This document shows, piece by piece, positions 15,453 through 29,241 of a stretch of 64,000 nt of DNA. A program made the position numbers and the translations under genes. The notes under the pieces were generated by a model. The model had not been told where the DNA came from. It saw only the letters and a list, made by a program, of their open reading frames with translations, and did not search any database. This stretch comes from Solwaraspora sp. WMMA2065 (GTDB lineage: Bacteria > Actinomycetota > Actinomycetes > Mycobacteriales > Micromonosporaceae), in contig NZ_CP128361.1 of NCBI RefSeq assembly GCF_030345075.1, positions 2,294,001 to 2,358,000 on the forward strand, written 5' to 3'. Every line of letters starts with the position of its first letter. The first letter of the stretch is position 1.

Positions 15453-16409
15453 TCAGAACTCGTCGAGTTGAAGGAAGACCAGCAGCAGAAGCATCGAGGC
15501 GGCGGCACCGGCGAAGCTGATCAGGAAACCCAGCTTCGGGAACCGGGGGCCGCCGTCGGTCTCCAGCCGGGACGTGCCCCACTTGCTGATCACGAAGTAC
15601 GCGGCGAAGAAGCCGGTCGCCGGGAAGCCGGCGCAGGACCAGATCCACTTGGTGCTGTAGTCGACGCCGGCGGTCACCGGATTCAGGAAGAACCCGAACT
15701 GCAGGACGGCGACGGCGGCCGCGAACCCCAGGTAGACGGTGACCGCCCGGGCCAACGGTGACCAGCCGGGCAGCAGCGGCGGGCGGCCGGCGGCCTGCTC
15801 CGCCTCGGTGGCGGCGGCGTCGGCCTCGTCGAGCTGGCGGCGGGCCGACTCCAGCTCCTGCTCCGGATCCGGCGGGAGCCCGCCAGCCACGGTCGGGTCG
15901 CCGGAGACCGGGGCGCCCGACACCGGGCCGGCCGCACCCGCGCCGCCGCCGTACTGCTGCACCGACCCGGCGGCCGGGGAAGGCGGCCCGGAGGCCCCAG
16001 CCGGCAGCGGCACCCGCTGCTCGCCGGTGGCCAGCTCGGGGCGGCGTGGCGGCGGAGGAAGCCCGACCGGCCCCGGCATCGCCCGGCCCGGCGGGGGCGG
16101 CGGGGGCGGTGGCCACGGGACACCGGCCGGCGAGACGCCGTACCCGCCGGACTGTCGCTGGCCCGGTGCGCTGCCGGCGGCCGGGGGCGCGGCGATCGGC
16201 GGCGGCGCGGGCGGTGCCTGCTCGCCGGCGGCCTGGGCGATCGCCGCCAGCCGCTGCCACTGGGCGTACAGCCGCTGACCGAGCTGGTCGGCGTAGCCGG
16301 TGAGCCGCTGTCGACGGGTCTGATGCTGCGCCGAGCCGGCCTGACCGGTGCGGTGCAGCTCGTGCAGGTGCCGGGCCAGGGCGGCGTACTCGTCGAAGTC
16401 GCTGCTCAC
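15453..16409 (-). CDS. Proline-rich membrane protein paired with FtsK-like ATPase
   Basis: Unrecognised 318-residue protein. Residues 1-65 are helical and coiled-coil-like (YAALARHLHELHRTGQAGSA). About 66-165 are a Pro/Gly-rich disordered stretch with a run of eight prolines. An acidic helix (LESARRQLDEADAAATEAEQ) precedes three hydrophobic segments at the C-terminus (VTVYLGFAAAVAVLQFGFFL, CAGFPATGFFAAYFVISKWG, LGFLISFAGAAASMLLLLVF). It starts 5 bp after the stop of the FtsK-like gene, so both are one operon. It may anchor or regulate that ATPase at the membrane; this is inference from pairing. Confidence 0.7.
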   Translation of the reverse strand: MSSDFDEYAALARHLHELHRTGQAGSAQHQTRRQRLTGYADQLGQRLYAQWQRLAAIAQAAGEQAPPAPPPIAAPPAAGSAPGQRQSGGYGVSPAGVPWPPPPPPPPGRAMPGPVGLPPPPRRPELATGEQRVPLPAGASGPPSPAAGSVQQYGGGAGAAGPVSGAPVSGDPTVAGGLPPDPEQELESARRQLDEADAAATEAEQAAGRPPLLPGWSPLARAVTVYLGFAAAVAVLQFGFFLNPVTAGVDYSTKWIWSCAGFPATGFFAAYFVISKWGTSRLETDGGPRFPKLGFLISFAGAAASMLLLLVFLQLDEF

Positions 16410-16414
16410 CGCGC

Positions 16415-18988
16415 TCAGCCTTCCTCGTCCAGCTCGCGGCCGGGCAACGCGAACGGCACGATCAGCCGGGTCCGCTGGTCGTGCCGGTCGATCAGCAGCG
16501 CCCGGTTCGGCCGCGGCCGGTACGCCAGGTCGTGGGTGCCCAGGTAGGAGCCGAGCTCACCGCCGGGGACGTTCATCGCCACCAGGCAGGCCAGGTCGTC
16601 GCGGTTGTGTGAGCCGCCCAGGTCGTCGGCGAGCCGCCGTAGCCCACGCCACCAACCCAGCAGATGGACGCCCTGGCCGGGCCCCTGGCGCAGCACCACC
16701 TGCAGGTCGTCCAGCCCGGACTTGTACATCTCGTCCTTCGCGCCGAGCACCCCGGCTGCGGCGTCCATCCCGAACACCACGAGGTACGTCCGCCCGCCGT
16801 CAGTCGTCGTAGTGGTGTCCGGGTTGGCCAGTCGGCGCAGCTCCTCGCGCAGCTCGGCGGCGGTCAACCGGGTGATCGAATGCCCGAAGGCGTGCAGCGC
16901 CTCAGCGGTTTCATCGGCGACCTCGTCGGCGGAGGCGACCAGCGGGGCCAGCAGGAACCGGGCGTGGCCGGCCGGCTCCTGCCGGGCCAGGCTGACCGTG
17001 GCGGCGTGCAGCACGTCGGCGGCGTGGCCGGTGGTGCCGACCACCGCGATGTGCCGGCCGGGGGTGGCGTCCAGCGGGAACACCGCCGACGTCAGATCCA
17101 CGTCGACCTGCCGGCCGACCAGCGCGAGGGGACGCCGCCCGCCGGGGGCCAGTGAGCGGTACGTCGGGTCGCCGTCGAGGTGCGCCGCCTCGTACCCCTT
17201 GAAGATCGCCGGTGGCCGGGAGCCGGCGGCGCGGGCCTGCCACAGCTCGTGGCGCAGCGCGGCGATCCGCCGGGCACCGCCGTGCGCGTCCGGGAACCGG
17301 ACGACCGTGTTGGCACCGGCGATGCCGGCCGAGGCGTTGACGATCGCCTGCCCGACCGGCAGCCCGCCGGCGGTCTGGTTGAGCGGGTCGAGGACGCCGT
17401 TGCCGCCGGGCAGCGCCACCCGCAGCGGGAACTGGCCGAAGATCGAGTCGGTCTTGCCGTAGAGGGCTTCGATGCCGGACATGCTCTGGCTGGCCAGGAC
17501 CAGGTGTACGCCGTACGACCGGCCTTTGCGGGCCAGCTCCTCCAGCAGGGCGGCGGCCTCGCGGGCGACCGAGTCGTTACCGTCGAACAACACGTGGAAC
17601 TCGTCGATCACGGCGACGGTACGCGGCGTCGGCGCGCCGTCGCGGGGCAGGTCGGCCAGCTTCGTCACGCCGTGGCGTTTCATCGCCGCCGCCCGCCGGT
17701 TCAGCTCGCGGCGCAGTTCGCGCAGCACGGCGACGCCGTACTCCCGGTCGGACTCGATGCCGACGGCGCGGGCGTGCGGGATCCACGACGGGTCGCGGCC
17801 GGTCGGCACGAACTCGGTGAAGCTGACGCCTTCCTTGAAGTCGAGCAGGTAGAGCGCCAGCTCGTCGGGTGGGTAGCGGGCGGCCAGGCCGTACAGCAGG
17901 TCAAGCAGGAAGACGGTCTTGCCGGAGCCGGTGCGCCCACCGACCAGCCAGTGCGGGGTGACGTCGTCGAAGGCGAGGACCGCCGGCTCCCGGCCGGCGC
18001 GGCCGACGACGGTGTGCAGGCCGGTGCCGGCGGTCTCGGTCCAGATCCGGGGCGGCAGCAGGTCGGCGAAGTCGAGTGCGGAGCCGCGCCGGTGGATCTC
18101 GCCGAGCCGGTCGGCGAGGGCCTGCACGACCCGGGCCGGCGGGTCGCCGTCGAGGGCGACCGGTGCGGCCAGCCCGGTGCCGTCGGAGCTGAACGGCTGG
18201 CCGGGTGGGTCGCCGACCCAGCCCCGGTTGCCGTCGAGTCGGATCTGGGTGGTCGGGCCGAGCGTCGGCGGCTGCGCCCCGGTGCCGGTCGGCGGGTAGC
18301 CGGCGACGATCACGCAGACCCGGGCGGCGTTGCCGGCGTGGGTGAGCGCGGCGAGGCGCATCAGCTCGGCGCGGCTGTCCGGCAGCGCCGCCGCGACCAC
18401 CACCAGCAGCTCCCCCGGCTGCCCGCCGGTGCGGGCCTGGGCGGCGCGTACGTGCTGGTCGGCGTCGTCGAGGCGTTCCTTGGCTTCGGCGTCGGTGGCG
18501 GCCGGTGCCGCCAGCACGCCGGCTTCGACCAGCGGGCGCAGCGGCAGGAAGGTGGCGCCCATCGAGGTGGTGTCCAGCGCGGCCACCCGTACCGTGCCGG
18601 GTGGGGCGGCGGCGAGCAGTCGCACGACGAGGCTGCGCAGCAGGGCGGCGATCCGTGGCTGGCGGGCGTCGGCGTCGATGGCCAGGTGGGTGCCGGCGCC
18701 GAGCGGCACCAGCGCGGGGAACTCGACCGGGTCGCCGGTGCCGGCCAGCCCGACCGGGCGGGCCATGCCGACCCGCACCGGGGCCGGGCCGACGGCCGGG
18801 TCCTGGATGGCGCTGGTCGCGCCGGTGGTGAGGGTTTCGCCGACGTGGCGCAGCCGTTCGGTGACGTCGCCGAGGTCCGGCGGCGGCGGTGCCGGGCTGT
18901 CCGCTATGGCCGATCGGGCGGTGGTCAGATGGGTCACGGCCCGCCGGTGGGCGGCGACCGCCCGACGGTACGCGGCACCGAAGCTCAT
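16415..18988 (-). CDS. FtsK/SpoIIIE-domain ATPase
   Basis: An 857-residue protein without its own membrane segments. The N-terminal 50 residues are helical. The central FtsK/SpoIIIE domain has Walker A GGRTGSGKT at 350-358, LLDFKEGVSFTEF near 381 and Walker B VAVIDEFHVLF around 458-468, followed by the LVLASQSMSG sensor motif. Flanking regions on both sides resemble nucleotide-binding folds without intact motifs, as in tandem-ATPase members such as EccC-type proteins. The family moves DNA or protein substrates. ATG 18988 follows a G-rich ribosome site; an in-frame GTG at 19018 is possible. It forms an operon with the downstream membrane protein; the substrate is unknown and no WXG100 gene is nearby. 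Confidence 0.8.
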   Translation of the reverse strand: MSFGAAYRRAVAAHRRAVTHLTTARSAIADSPAPPPPDLGDVTERLRHVGETLTTGATSAIQDPAVGPAPVRVGMARPVGLAGTGDPVEFPALVPLGAGTHLAIDADARQPRIAALLRSLVVRLLAAAPPGTVRVAALDTTSMGATFLPLRPLVEAGVLAAPAATDAEAKERLDDADQHVRAAQARTGGQPGELLVVVAAALPDSRAELMRLAALTHAGNAARVCVIVAGYPPTGTGAQPPTLGPTTQIRLDGNRGWVGDPPGQPFSSDGTGLAAPVALDGDPPARVVQALADRLGEIHRRGSALDFADLLPPRIWTETAGTGLHTVVGRAGREPAVLAFDDVTPHWLVGGRTGSGKTVFLLDLLYGLAARYPPDELALYLLDFKEGVSFTEFVPTGRDPSWIPHARAVGIESDREYGVAVLRELRRELNRRAAAMKRHGVTKLADLPRDGAPTPRTVAVIDEFHVLFDGNDSVAREAAALLEELARKGRSYGVHLVLASQSMSGIEALYGKTDSIFGQFPLRVALPGGNGVLDPLNQTAGGLPVGQAIVNASAGIAGANTVVRFPDAHGGARRIAALRHELWQARAAGSRPPAIFKGYEAAHLDGDPTYRSLAPGGRRPLALVGRQVDVDLTSAVFPLDATPGRHIAVVGTTGHAADVLHAATVSLARQEPAGHARFLLAPLVASADEVADETAEALHAFGHSITRLTAAELREELRRLANPDTTTTTDGGRTYLVVFGMDAAAGVLGAKDEMYKSGLDDLQVVLRQGPGQGVHLLGWWRGLRRLADDLGGSHNRDDLACLVAMNVPGGELGSYLGTHDLAYRPRPNRALLIDRHDQRTRLIVPFALPGRELDEEG

Positions 18989-19118
18989 CCCACCCCCACC
19001 TGCCACTCGGGTAGCCACCGGAACACTATCCGAATCGGGCGGGCGCTGTTAACCCGGCTGCCCGGCCGGCGGCGGTAGCCGGCCGGGCAGCCGGGTCAGG
19101 ACGGTCAGGTGCCGACGG

Positions 19119-19802
19119 TCAGACGCCGGTGATCGAGGTGATCCAGTCGCGGCTGGCAGCGACCGAGGAGTAGTTCTGCGAGCTCGACCCGTTGGAGTTC
19201 GAGCAGACACCAACCTGTTGTCCGTTGTAGAACTGCGGACCGCCCGAGTCCCCCTGCCAGGCGATGCCGGTCACCGGGGAGCTGCGCAGCGCCGGTCCCT
19301 CGTACGCGTCCCGGCCCCGCACCGACACCACCTGCACCGAGGCTGTTTTGAGCTGCGGCGACAGGTGACAGTTGAGGCAGGTACGGCCCCAGCCGTAGAT
19401 GGTGTTGGTCGAGCCGACCGGCGGGTCGCTGCTGGCGAGCGTGACGTACGTGGTGCTGATCGGTGTGCTGAGATACAGCAGCCCGATGTCGTATAGGTAT
19501 CCGTACTGGGAGTAGGTCGCGCTGACCGCGCTCACCTGGCCGCCGGTGGCGTGATGGACACTGCCGGCCCGTACCGACATCGAGCCGCCGATGCAGTGCT
19601 CGGCGGTGAGCACCCAGCGGGAGGCGATCATCGAGCCGGAGCATCTGAACGAGCCGTCGCTGTAGACAGCGGCTGCCCAGGGCGCTGACAAGACGGTGTC
19701 GCCGCCGATGATCTGCTGCGGTGCGCCAGCGGCTGTCGACGGAGTCGTGACGGCGGCCACGAGTGCCGTCACGGCCACTACCAATAGTTGACGGAGACGC
19801 AA
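19119..19802 (-). CDS. Secreted trypsin-like serine protease (S1)
   Basis: Small secreted protease of 227 residues. TTG 19802 was chosen because GAGGAG lies 7 bases upstream and it gives a compact signal peptide (RLRQLLVVAVTALVAAVTTP, then STAAGA). The mature enzyme probably begins at IIGG (residues 31-34). Triad: His in LTAEHC, Asp in LYDIGLLYL, Ser in WQGDSGGP. Cysteine pairs fit the chymotrypsin fold. There is no extra domain. The gene stands alone upstream of the channel-like gene and is transcribed away from it. Confidence 0.85.
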   Translation of the reverse strand: MRLRQLLVVAVTALVAAVTTPSTAAGAPQQIIGGDTVLSAPWAAAVYSDGSFRCSGSMIASRWVLTAEHCIGGSMSVRAGSVHHATGGQVSAVSATYSQYGYLYDIGLLYLSTPISTTYVTLASSDPPVGSTNTIYGWGRTCLNCHLSPQLKTASVQVVSVRGRDAYEGPALRSSPVTGIAWQGDSGGPQFYNGQQVGVCSNSNGSSSQNYSSVAASRDWITSITGV

Positions 19803-20050
19803 GGCGGTGCTCCTCACTGAGCGGACACCCAGCCCTGGCGTCCCACTCATCAAAGACCCCCGGCAATGATCTTATCGCTGACGGTATCGATGAACAATGC
19901 GCATTCACCTGCATAGATTGCAGCGTGGCCGGCCGGACGCCGGACCGGCATCGTCGACACCCGGGATCGGACGGTAGTGCCGGCGCCGAGCCCGAAATGC
20001 GCCTAGTATCCGTAATCAGAGTGTCCCGACGACCGTCGGAAGTGCGATCG

Positions 20051-20824
20051 ATGCGACCTGGCGACAACGACGGCGCCGACGCCGACGGCCGGGAGACCGG
20101 GCACGGCACCCGCGACCATTCGGAGCACGAGGAGACCGAGCTCGACGACACGGAACGCGACACGATGTTGCGCCGGCTCGCCGACCGTCTCGACAAGCCG
20201 CTCGGTGTCCTCGGTGTACTGTTCCTGCTGCTGGTGATCGGCCAGTTCGTCACCACCCATCCGCCGACGGCCGCCGTGCTCGGCGCGGCCAGCTGGGCCT
20301 TGTGGGTGGTCTTCGTCGCCGAATTCTCGCTGCGGGCCTGGTTGGGCCGGCATCACCCGGGCCGGTTCTGGCGGCGCAACTGGTGGCAGCTGCTCTTCCT
20401 GGCCGTTCCGGTGCTGCGGTTCGCCCGGGTGGCGTTGGCCTTGCGGACGGCCCGCGCCGGTGCGGCGATCACCGCGGCGGTACGGGGTTCACGCTCCGCC
20501 GGCCGGTTGCTCACCGACCGGCTCGCCTGGCTCTTCGCGGTGACGGTGAGCCTCATCCTCGCCGCCGGCCAGCTGCTCGTGGTCTCCGGCTCCTATCCGA
20601 GCTACGCGCAGGCGCTGCACGACGTCACGCTCACCACGATCACCGGTCAGCGGATGGCGGCGCGGGATCCGTTCGCCCAAGGCCTGGAGCTGATTCTGGC
20701 CGCGTACTCGGTCGTCGTCTTCGGCACCCTGGCTGGCGCGCTCGGTGCCTACTTCCTCAGCAACCGAACGACTCCCGGCGACGACCGCGGTGGCGACAGC
20801 AACCGGGACCAGGCGGCCACCTGA
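20051..20824 (+). CDS. Voltage-gated ion-channel-like membrane protein lacking the K+ filter signature
   Basis: A 257-residue protein. An acidic, disordered N-terminus (1-45) precedes five or six hydrophobic helices arranged as in 6TM channels. Helices at about 55-75 and 80-105 (WALWVVFVAEFSLRAWLGRH) are followed by an Arg-spaced S4-like segment (VLRFARVALALRTARAGAAI), a further helix, a pore-loop-like YPSYAQALHDVTLTTITGQR and a last helix (AAYSVVVFGTLAGALGAYFL). The loop has TITGQR where K+ channels have TVGYGD, so potassium selectivity is doubtful. ATG 20051 has GGAAG upstream. It converges on the SGNH hydrolase gene with a shared terminator. Confidence 0.7.
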   Translation: MRPGDNDGADADGRETGHGTRDHSEHEETELDDTERDTMLRRLADRLDKPLGVLGVLFLLLVIGQFVTTHPPTAAVLGAASWALWVVFVAEFSLRAWLGRHHPGRFWRRNWWQLLFLAVPVLRFARVALALRTARAGAAITAAVRGSRSAGRLLTDRLAWLFAVTVSLILAAGQLLVVSGSYPSYAQALHDVTLTTITGQRMAARDPFAQGLELILAAYSVVVFGTLAGALGAYFLSNRTTPGDDRGGDSNRDQAAT

Positions 20825-20826
20825 CG

Positions 20827-20867
20827 GGCGGCCCGGTCCCCGTGGTGCGGGCGGGGACCGGACCGCC
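20827..20867. terminator. Bidirectional terminator between channel and SGNH hydrolase genes
   Basis: Arms 20827-20842 and 20852-20867 pair over 16 bp with one mismatch and a 9-base loop, between the stops of two convergent genes. Confidence 0.75.
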
Positions 20868-20903
20868 AGGTACGTAGCGCCGTCAGGTGGGCGGCACTGC
20901 CTG

Positions 20904-21710
20904 TCAGCCGGTGACCGTGTTGAGCGCGGCCAGGTAGCCGTCGCGGTAGCCGGCGGCGTTCGGGTGGTACGCGGCGATCAACGCGGAGAAGTCGTTGATC
21001 CACGGGCTGCCGGCGCAGACGCCGTGCCCGGCGAACTGCGGCCGGGTGTCCACGAAGGTGGCCCCGGCGGCCGACGCGCGGGCGGCGGTGACGTCGGCCA
21101 GCAGGTCCGCCGCGTCGTTGATGATGGACCGCTTGGTCAGACTCATGCTGAACAGGCCGCAGTAGCGGACCTCGTCGAACAGGCGCGGGTAGCCGAGCAC
21201 GATCAGCTGCGCGTCCGGTGCCCGCTGTCGGATGGCGGCGTAGGTGGTGTCGAGCCGGCCGGGCAGTTCGGTGGTGGCGAACCGTTCGGCCCGGTCGACC
21301 GCGCTGGCGCAGGAGGACTCGCTGCCCAGCCGGCAGCTCAGCACGACGTCGGCGAATCCGGCGTCGTTGCCGCCGATGGTGATGGTGACCATCGTGGTGC
21401 CGGCGTCGAGCGCGGACAGCTGGTTGTCGAGCACGTCGTCGGTGACCGCACCGCCGCAGGCGACGAAGCGGAAGCTGGCCGGCGCGTTGGCGGCCGCCCA
21501 CAGCGGCGCGTACGAGCGGTCGCTGCGCAGGCAGGTCGTCTCGTAGGGGCCGGCGCCGACGCCGGAGGAGAACGAGTCGCCGAGGGCGACATAGTGCACG
21601 GCGGCGGGTGCGGCGTGCGCCGGAGCGGTGGCCGCGCCGATGCCGACGCCGGTGGCGCCGAGGGTGACGGCCAGCGCGACGGCGGCGCGGGCCAGGGGAC
21701 GAAGGGGCAT
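20904..21710 (-). CDS. Secreted SGNH/GDSL-family lipase or esterase
   Basis: A 268-residue secreted hydrolase. The signal peptide ends near APAHA (about residue 33). Block I is ALGDSFSSGVGAG with the nucleophilic Ser, block III is ITIGGNDAGF, and block V is YHPNAAGY with the catalytic His. Six Cys match the disulfide-rich Streptomyces-type extracellular lipases, which cleave acyl esters. GAGG precedes the ATG. It stands alone; the upstream side faces gltD. Confidence 0.88.
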   Translation of the reverse strand: MPLRPLARAAVALAVTLGATGVGIGAATAPAHAAPAAVHYVALGDSFSSGVGAGPYETTCLRSDRSYAPLWAAANAPASFRFVACGGAVTDDVLDNQLSALDAGTTMVTITIGGNDAGFADVVLSCRLGSESSCASAVDRAERFATTELPGRLDTTYAAIRQRAPDAQLIVLGYPRLFDEVRYCGLFSMSLTKRSIINDAADLLADVTAARASAAGATFVDTRPQFAGHGVCAGSPWINDFSALIAAYHPNAAGYRDGYLAALNTVTG

Positions 21711-21878
21711 GGACGGACCTCACAAGGATGGGGGGATCCTCGTGGCCGCGCGCGTGGCCGTGGGGAGTAACGGTTGTTACTAGCCGGTAATGCTATCGAA
21801 ACATCCGCATCCCCGAAAGAGGAACGGCCCCACCGAAGACCAGCAGATCTTCAGCAGGGCCGAACGGAACGGTCCTGG

Positions 21879-23439
21879 TCAGCGGGCGGCGAGTGGCTGC
21901 GCCGTCGGCACCACCGGTGCCGGCAGCTCCCCCACCCCACCGAGGTACGAGTGGATGGCGGCCGCCGCCGCCCGTCCCTCGGCGATCGCCCACACGATCA
22001 ACGACGCCCCCCGGTGCATGTCACCGGCGACGAAGACCCCCTTGGTGGCGGTCTGCCAGTCACCGTCGGAGTCGATCGCCCCGCGCCGGTTACGGACCAG
22101 CCGCAGCTGCTCCAGCAACGGCTGCTGCTCGGTGCCCTCGAAGCCGATCGCCAGCAGCACCAGGTCCGCCGGCAGCTCCCGCTCGGTGCCCGGCACCACG
22201 GTCAGGATCCGCTCGCCGTCACGCTTGGTCACTGTCACCTCGGCGATGCGGACCGCCCGTACCGCGCCGGTGCCGTCGTCGACGAACTCCTGCACCGCGA
22301 CGGCGAAGACCCGCTCGCCGCCCTCCTCGTGCGCCGGGTACTCGCGCAGCACCCACGGCCAGGTCGGCCACGGGTCCCGGGCCTCGTCGCGGGCGCTCGG
22401 CGGCTCCGGGTAGAGGTCCAGCTGGTAGACCCCGGCCGCACCCTGCCGGTGCGCCACCCCGAGGCAGTCGGCGGCGGTGTCACCCCCGCCGATGATCACC
22501 ACGTGCCGGCCGGCCGCGTCGATCGCCGGCCGGTCCACCGGTACGCCGTCCACGTGCGATGACCCGGACTCCGACGGCGGCTCGACGGCCACCACCCCGG
22601 CCGCCTCGGCCGTGCGGGCGTGCGCCGCCGCAGCCGCCACCACCCGGTTCGACTCGACCAGGTGCTCCATCGCCAGGTGCACCCCGCGAAGCGCCCGGCC
22701 CGGCGTCGCCGGGGTGTCCCGGCCGGCCAGCGCCCCGCAGGCCAGCAGCACCGCGTCGTGGTCGGCGCGCAACTGCTCGGCGGTCACGTCGACGCCGACG
22801 TTCACTCCGGTGCGGAACTGCACGCCCTCGGCCGCCAACTGGGCCAACCGCAGATCGATGTGCTCCTTCTCCAACTTGAAGTCGGGGATGCCGTACCGCA
22901 TCAGGCCGCCGATGGCGTCGTCACGCTCGAAGACGGTGACCGCGTGCCCGGCGCGCGCCAGCTGCTGGGCGGCGGCCAGCCCGGCCGGGCCGGAACCGAC
23001 CACCGCGACCCGCCGCCCGGACGGCTCCGGCACCGGATGCGGAGTGACCAGACCGGCGCCGACCGCCCGGTTGATGATCTCCACCTCGACCTGCTTGATG
23101 GTGACCGGCGCGCCGCCGGCGATACCCAGCACGCAGGCCGCCTCACAGGGCGCCGGGCAGAGCCGGCCGGTGAACTCCGGGAAGTTGTTGGTGGCGTGCA
23201 GCGACTCGATCGCCGACGCCCAGCCACCGGTACGGACCAGGTCGTTCCAGTCCGGGATGCGGTTGCCCAGCGGGCAGCCGTCGTGGCAGAACGGAATGCC
23301 GCAGTCCATGCAGCGGGTCGCCTGCTCGCGGATCAGCTCATCGGTGGCCGGCGGGTAGACCTCCCGCCAGTCCATGATCCGCACCGGCACGGGTCGGCGA
23401 TGCGGCAGCCGCCGGTCGATCCGCAGGAATCCGGTCGGG

Positions 23440-23447
<8 letters not shown>
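21879..23447 (-). CDS. gltD: Glutamate synthase (NADPH) small subunit
   Basis: The 522-residue flavoprotein subunit passes electrons from NADPH to the large subunit for glutamate formation from glutamine and 2-oxoglutarate. Seen: the N-terminal iron-sulfur cysteines ([20 protein letters not shown]), the FAD-binding [20 protein letters not shown] and the NAD(P)-binding [19 protein letters not shown] 23447 has GGAGG seven bases upstream and overlaps the end of gltB by 8 bp, so the two subunits are coupled. The length fits the family. Confidence 0.95.
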
Positions 23448-28059
<4,612 letters not shown>

Positions 28060-28170
28060 CGGGCCTCCTGTCGTCACTCGCGCATGAACAGGTTTCGGGA
28101 CGACGTCGGCCCTGGAGAGTTTTCTGAGTCTACGTGAGGGGCCACCGGACATCACCAGTGCGAATTGATC

Positions 28171-28194
28171 ACACGTCCATTGTATGGGACGTGT
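28171..28194. promoter_or_regulatory. Palindrome between gltB and GNAT genes
   Basis: ACACGTCC and GGACGTGT form a perfect 8-bp inverted repeat around 8 bases, 12 bp before the GNAT start and about 110 bp upstream of gltB. It is a candidate operator; the binding protein is unknown. Confidence 0.5.
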
Positions 28195-28205
28195 AGTCTC
28201 ACAAG

Positions 28206-29192
28206 GTGGCCAACCAGGAGAACGCACTCCTCGATCGGCTGGACCGGTTCTGCGATGCCGTACCGCGTGCTGCCGCCCGCCCCGAAGAGCTGGGTGACTA
28301 TGTACTTTTCGTGCGGAAGGAGGAGGCGGGTTGGCCGTTCTACGCCCGTCCCCGGGTAGGCGTGACCGCACCGCCGGCCGCCGCCGACATCACCACCGTA
28401 CGCGCCCGGCAGCGCGAACTGGGCCTTCCCGAGTCCTTCGGATGGATCCACGAGATCAACCCGGACCTGCTGGCGGTGGCCAGGTCGGCCGGGCTCGGCG
28501 TGCGCCAGGCTCCGCTGATGGTGCTCGACCCGACCGCTCTGCCCCCGGTTGACCGGTTCGCCGACCGGCCGGTGCGGCTGCTCGACCCGGACTCATTCGG
28601 CTTCGCGGCCGATCTCACCACCTGGTTCACCATCGCCCAGGCGGCGTTCGGCCCGTCCGGCGGCACCGGCACCGGGCTGCCGACCGTCGGCGCCGACGCC
28701 CCCGAGATTGTTACAGTGACATTTCCCACTGTCGACAATGGCGGTCCCGGCGTTGGCGCACCGGACCCGGCCGGGCAGCCCGCGCCGGCCTCCGGCGGGC
28801 TCGCCACCGCCGCCCCACCGGCCCCGACCATCGTCGACCCGGCCCTGCCGGACGCTCTGGTCGAGCACGAACGGTCGGCGATCGCCGACGGCAGCCACAC
28901 CATCGCCCTGGCCGGGCTGCCGGCCGGCGGCCAGCCGGCCGCCGTCGGATCACTCAACCGGGTCGACGACGTCGCCGAGATCGTCGGCGTCGGCACCGTG
29001 GCACCGGCCCGACGTCAGGGCCTGGCATCGGCCGTCACCGCCGCGCTGGCCCGGCACGCGCTCGCCACCGGCGTCGACCTGATCTTCCTGGCCGCCGGCG
29101 ACGACGACGTGGCGATGCTCTACCACCGGCTCGGCTTCCGCCGGGTGGGCACCTCCTGTGTCGCCGAGCCCACCGCCCACCCCGGCGGCTGA
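28206..29192 (+). CDS. GNAT-family N-acetyltransferase
   Basis: A 328-residue protein. The C-terminal half is a GNAT fold: [20 protein letters not shown] contains the acetyl-CoA-binding R-x-x-G-L-A loop, and [13 protein letters not shown] is the closing strand and helix. The N-terminal 140 residues form a companion domain ([20 protein letters not shown]), and a Gly/Pro/Ala-rich insert separates the halves (about 190-215). The substrate is unknown. The start codon GTG lies right after the palindrome, and no strong ribosome site is visible. It is divergent from gltB. Confidence 0.8.
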   Translation: MANQENALLDRLDRFCDAVPRAAARPEELGDYVLFVRKEEAGWPFYARPRVGVTAPPAAADITTVRARQRELGLPESFGWIHEINPDLLAVARSAGLGVRQAPLMVLDPTALPPVDRFADRPVRLLDPDSFGFAADLTTWFTIAQAAFGPSGGTGTGLPTVGADAPEIVTVTFPTVDNGGPGVGAPDPAGQPAPASGGLATAAPPAPTIVDPALPDALVEHERSAIADGSHTIALAGLPAGGQPAAVGSLNRVDDVAEIVGVGTVAPARRQGLASAVTAALARHALATGVDLIFLAAGDDDVAMLYHRLGFRRVGTSCVAEPTAHPGG

Positions 29193-29241
29193 CCGGCCCA
29201 CACCCCGCAGGCGACCAGCCCACTCGCCGCGGGCAACACGG

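Noticed and set aside
15453-18988. FtsK-like pair considered as a type VII (ESX) secretion locus.
   Set aside because: No WXG100, EccB, EccD or mycosin genes are nearby, so the assignment is not supported.
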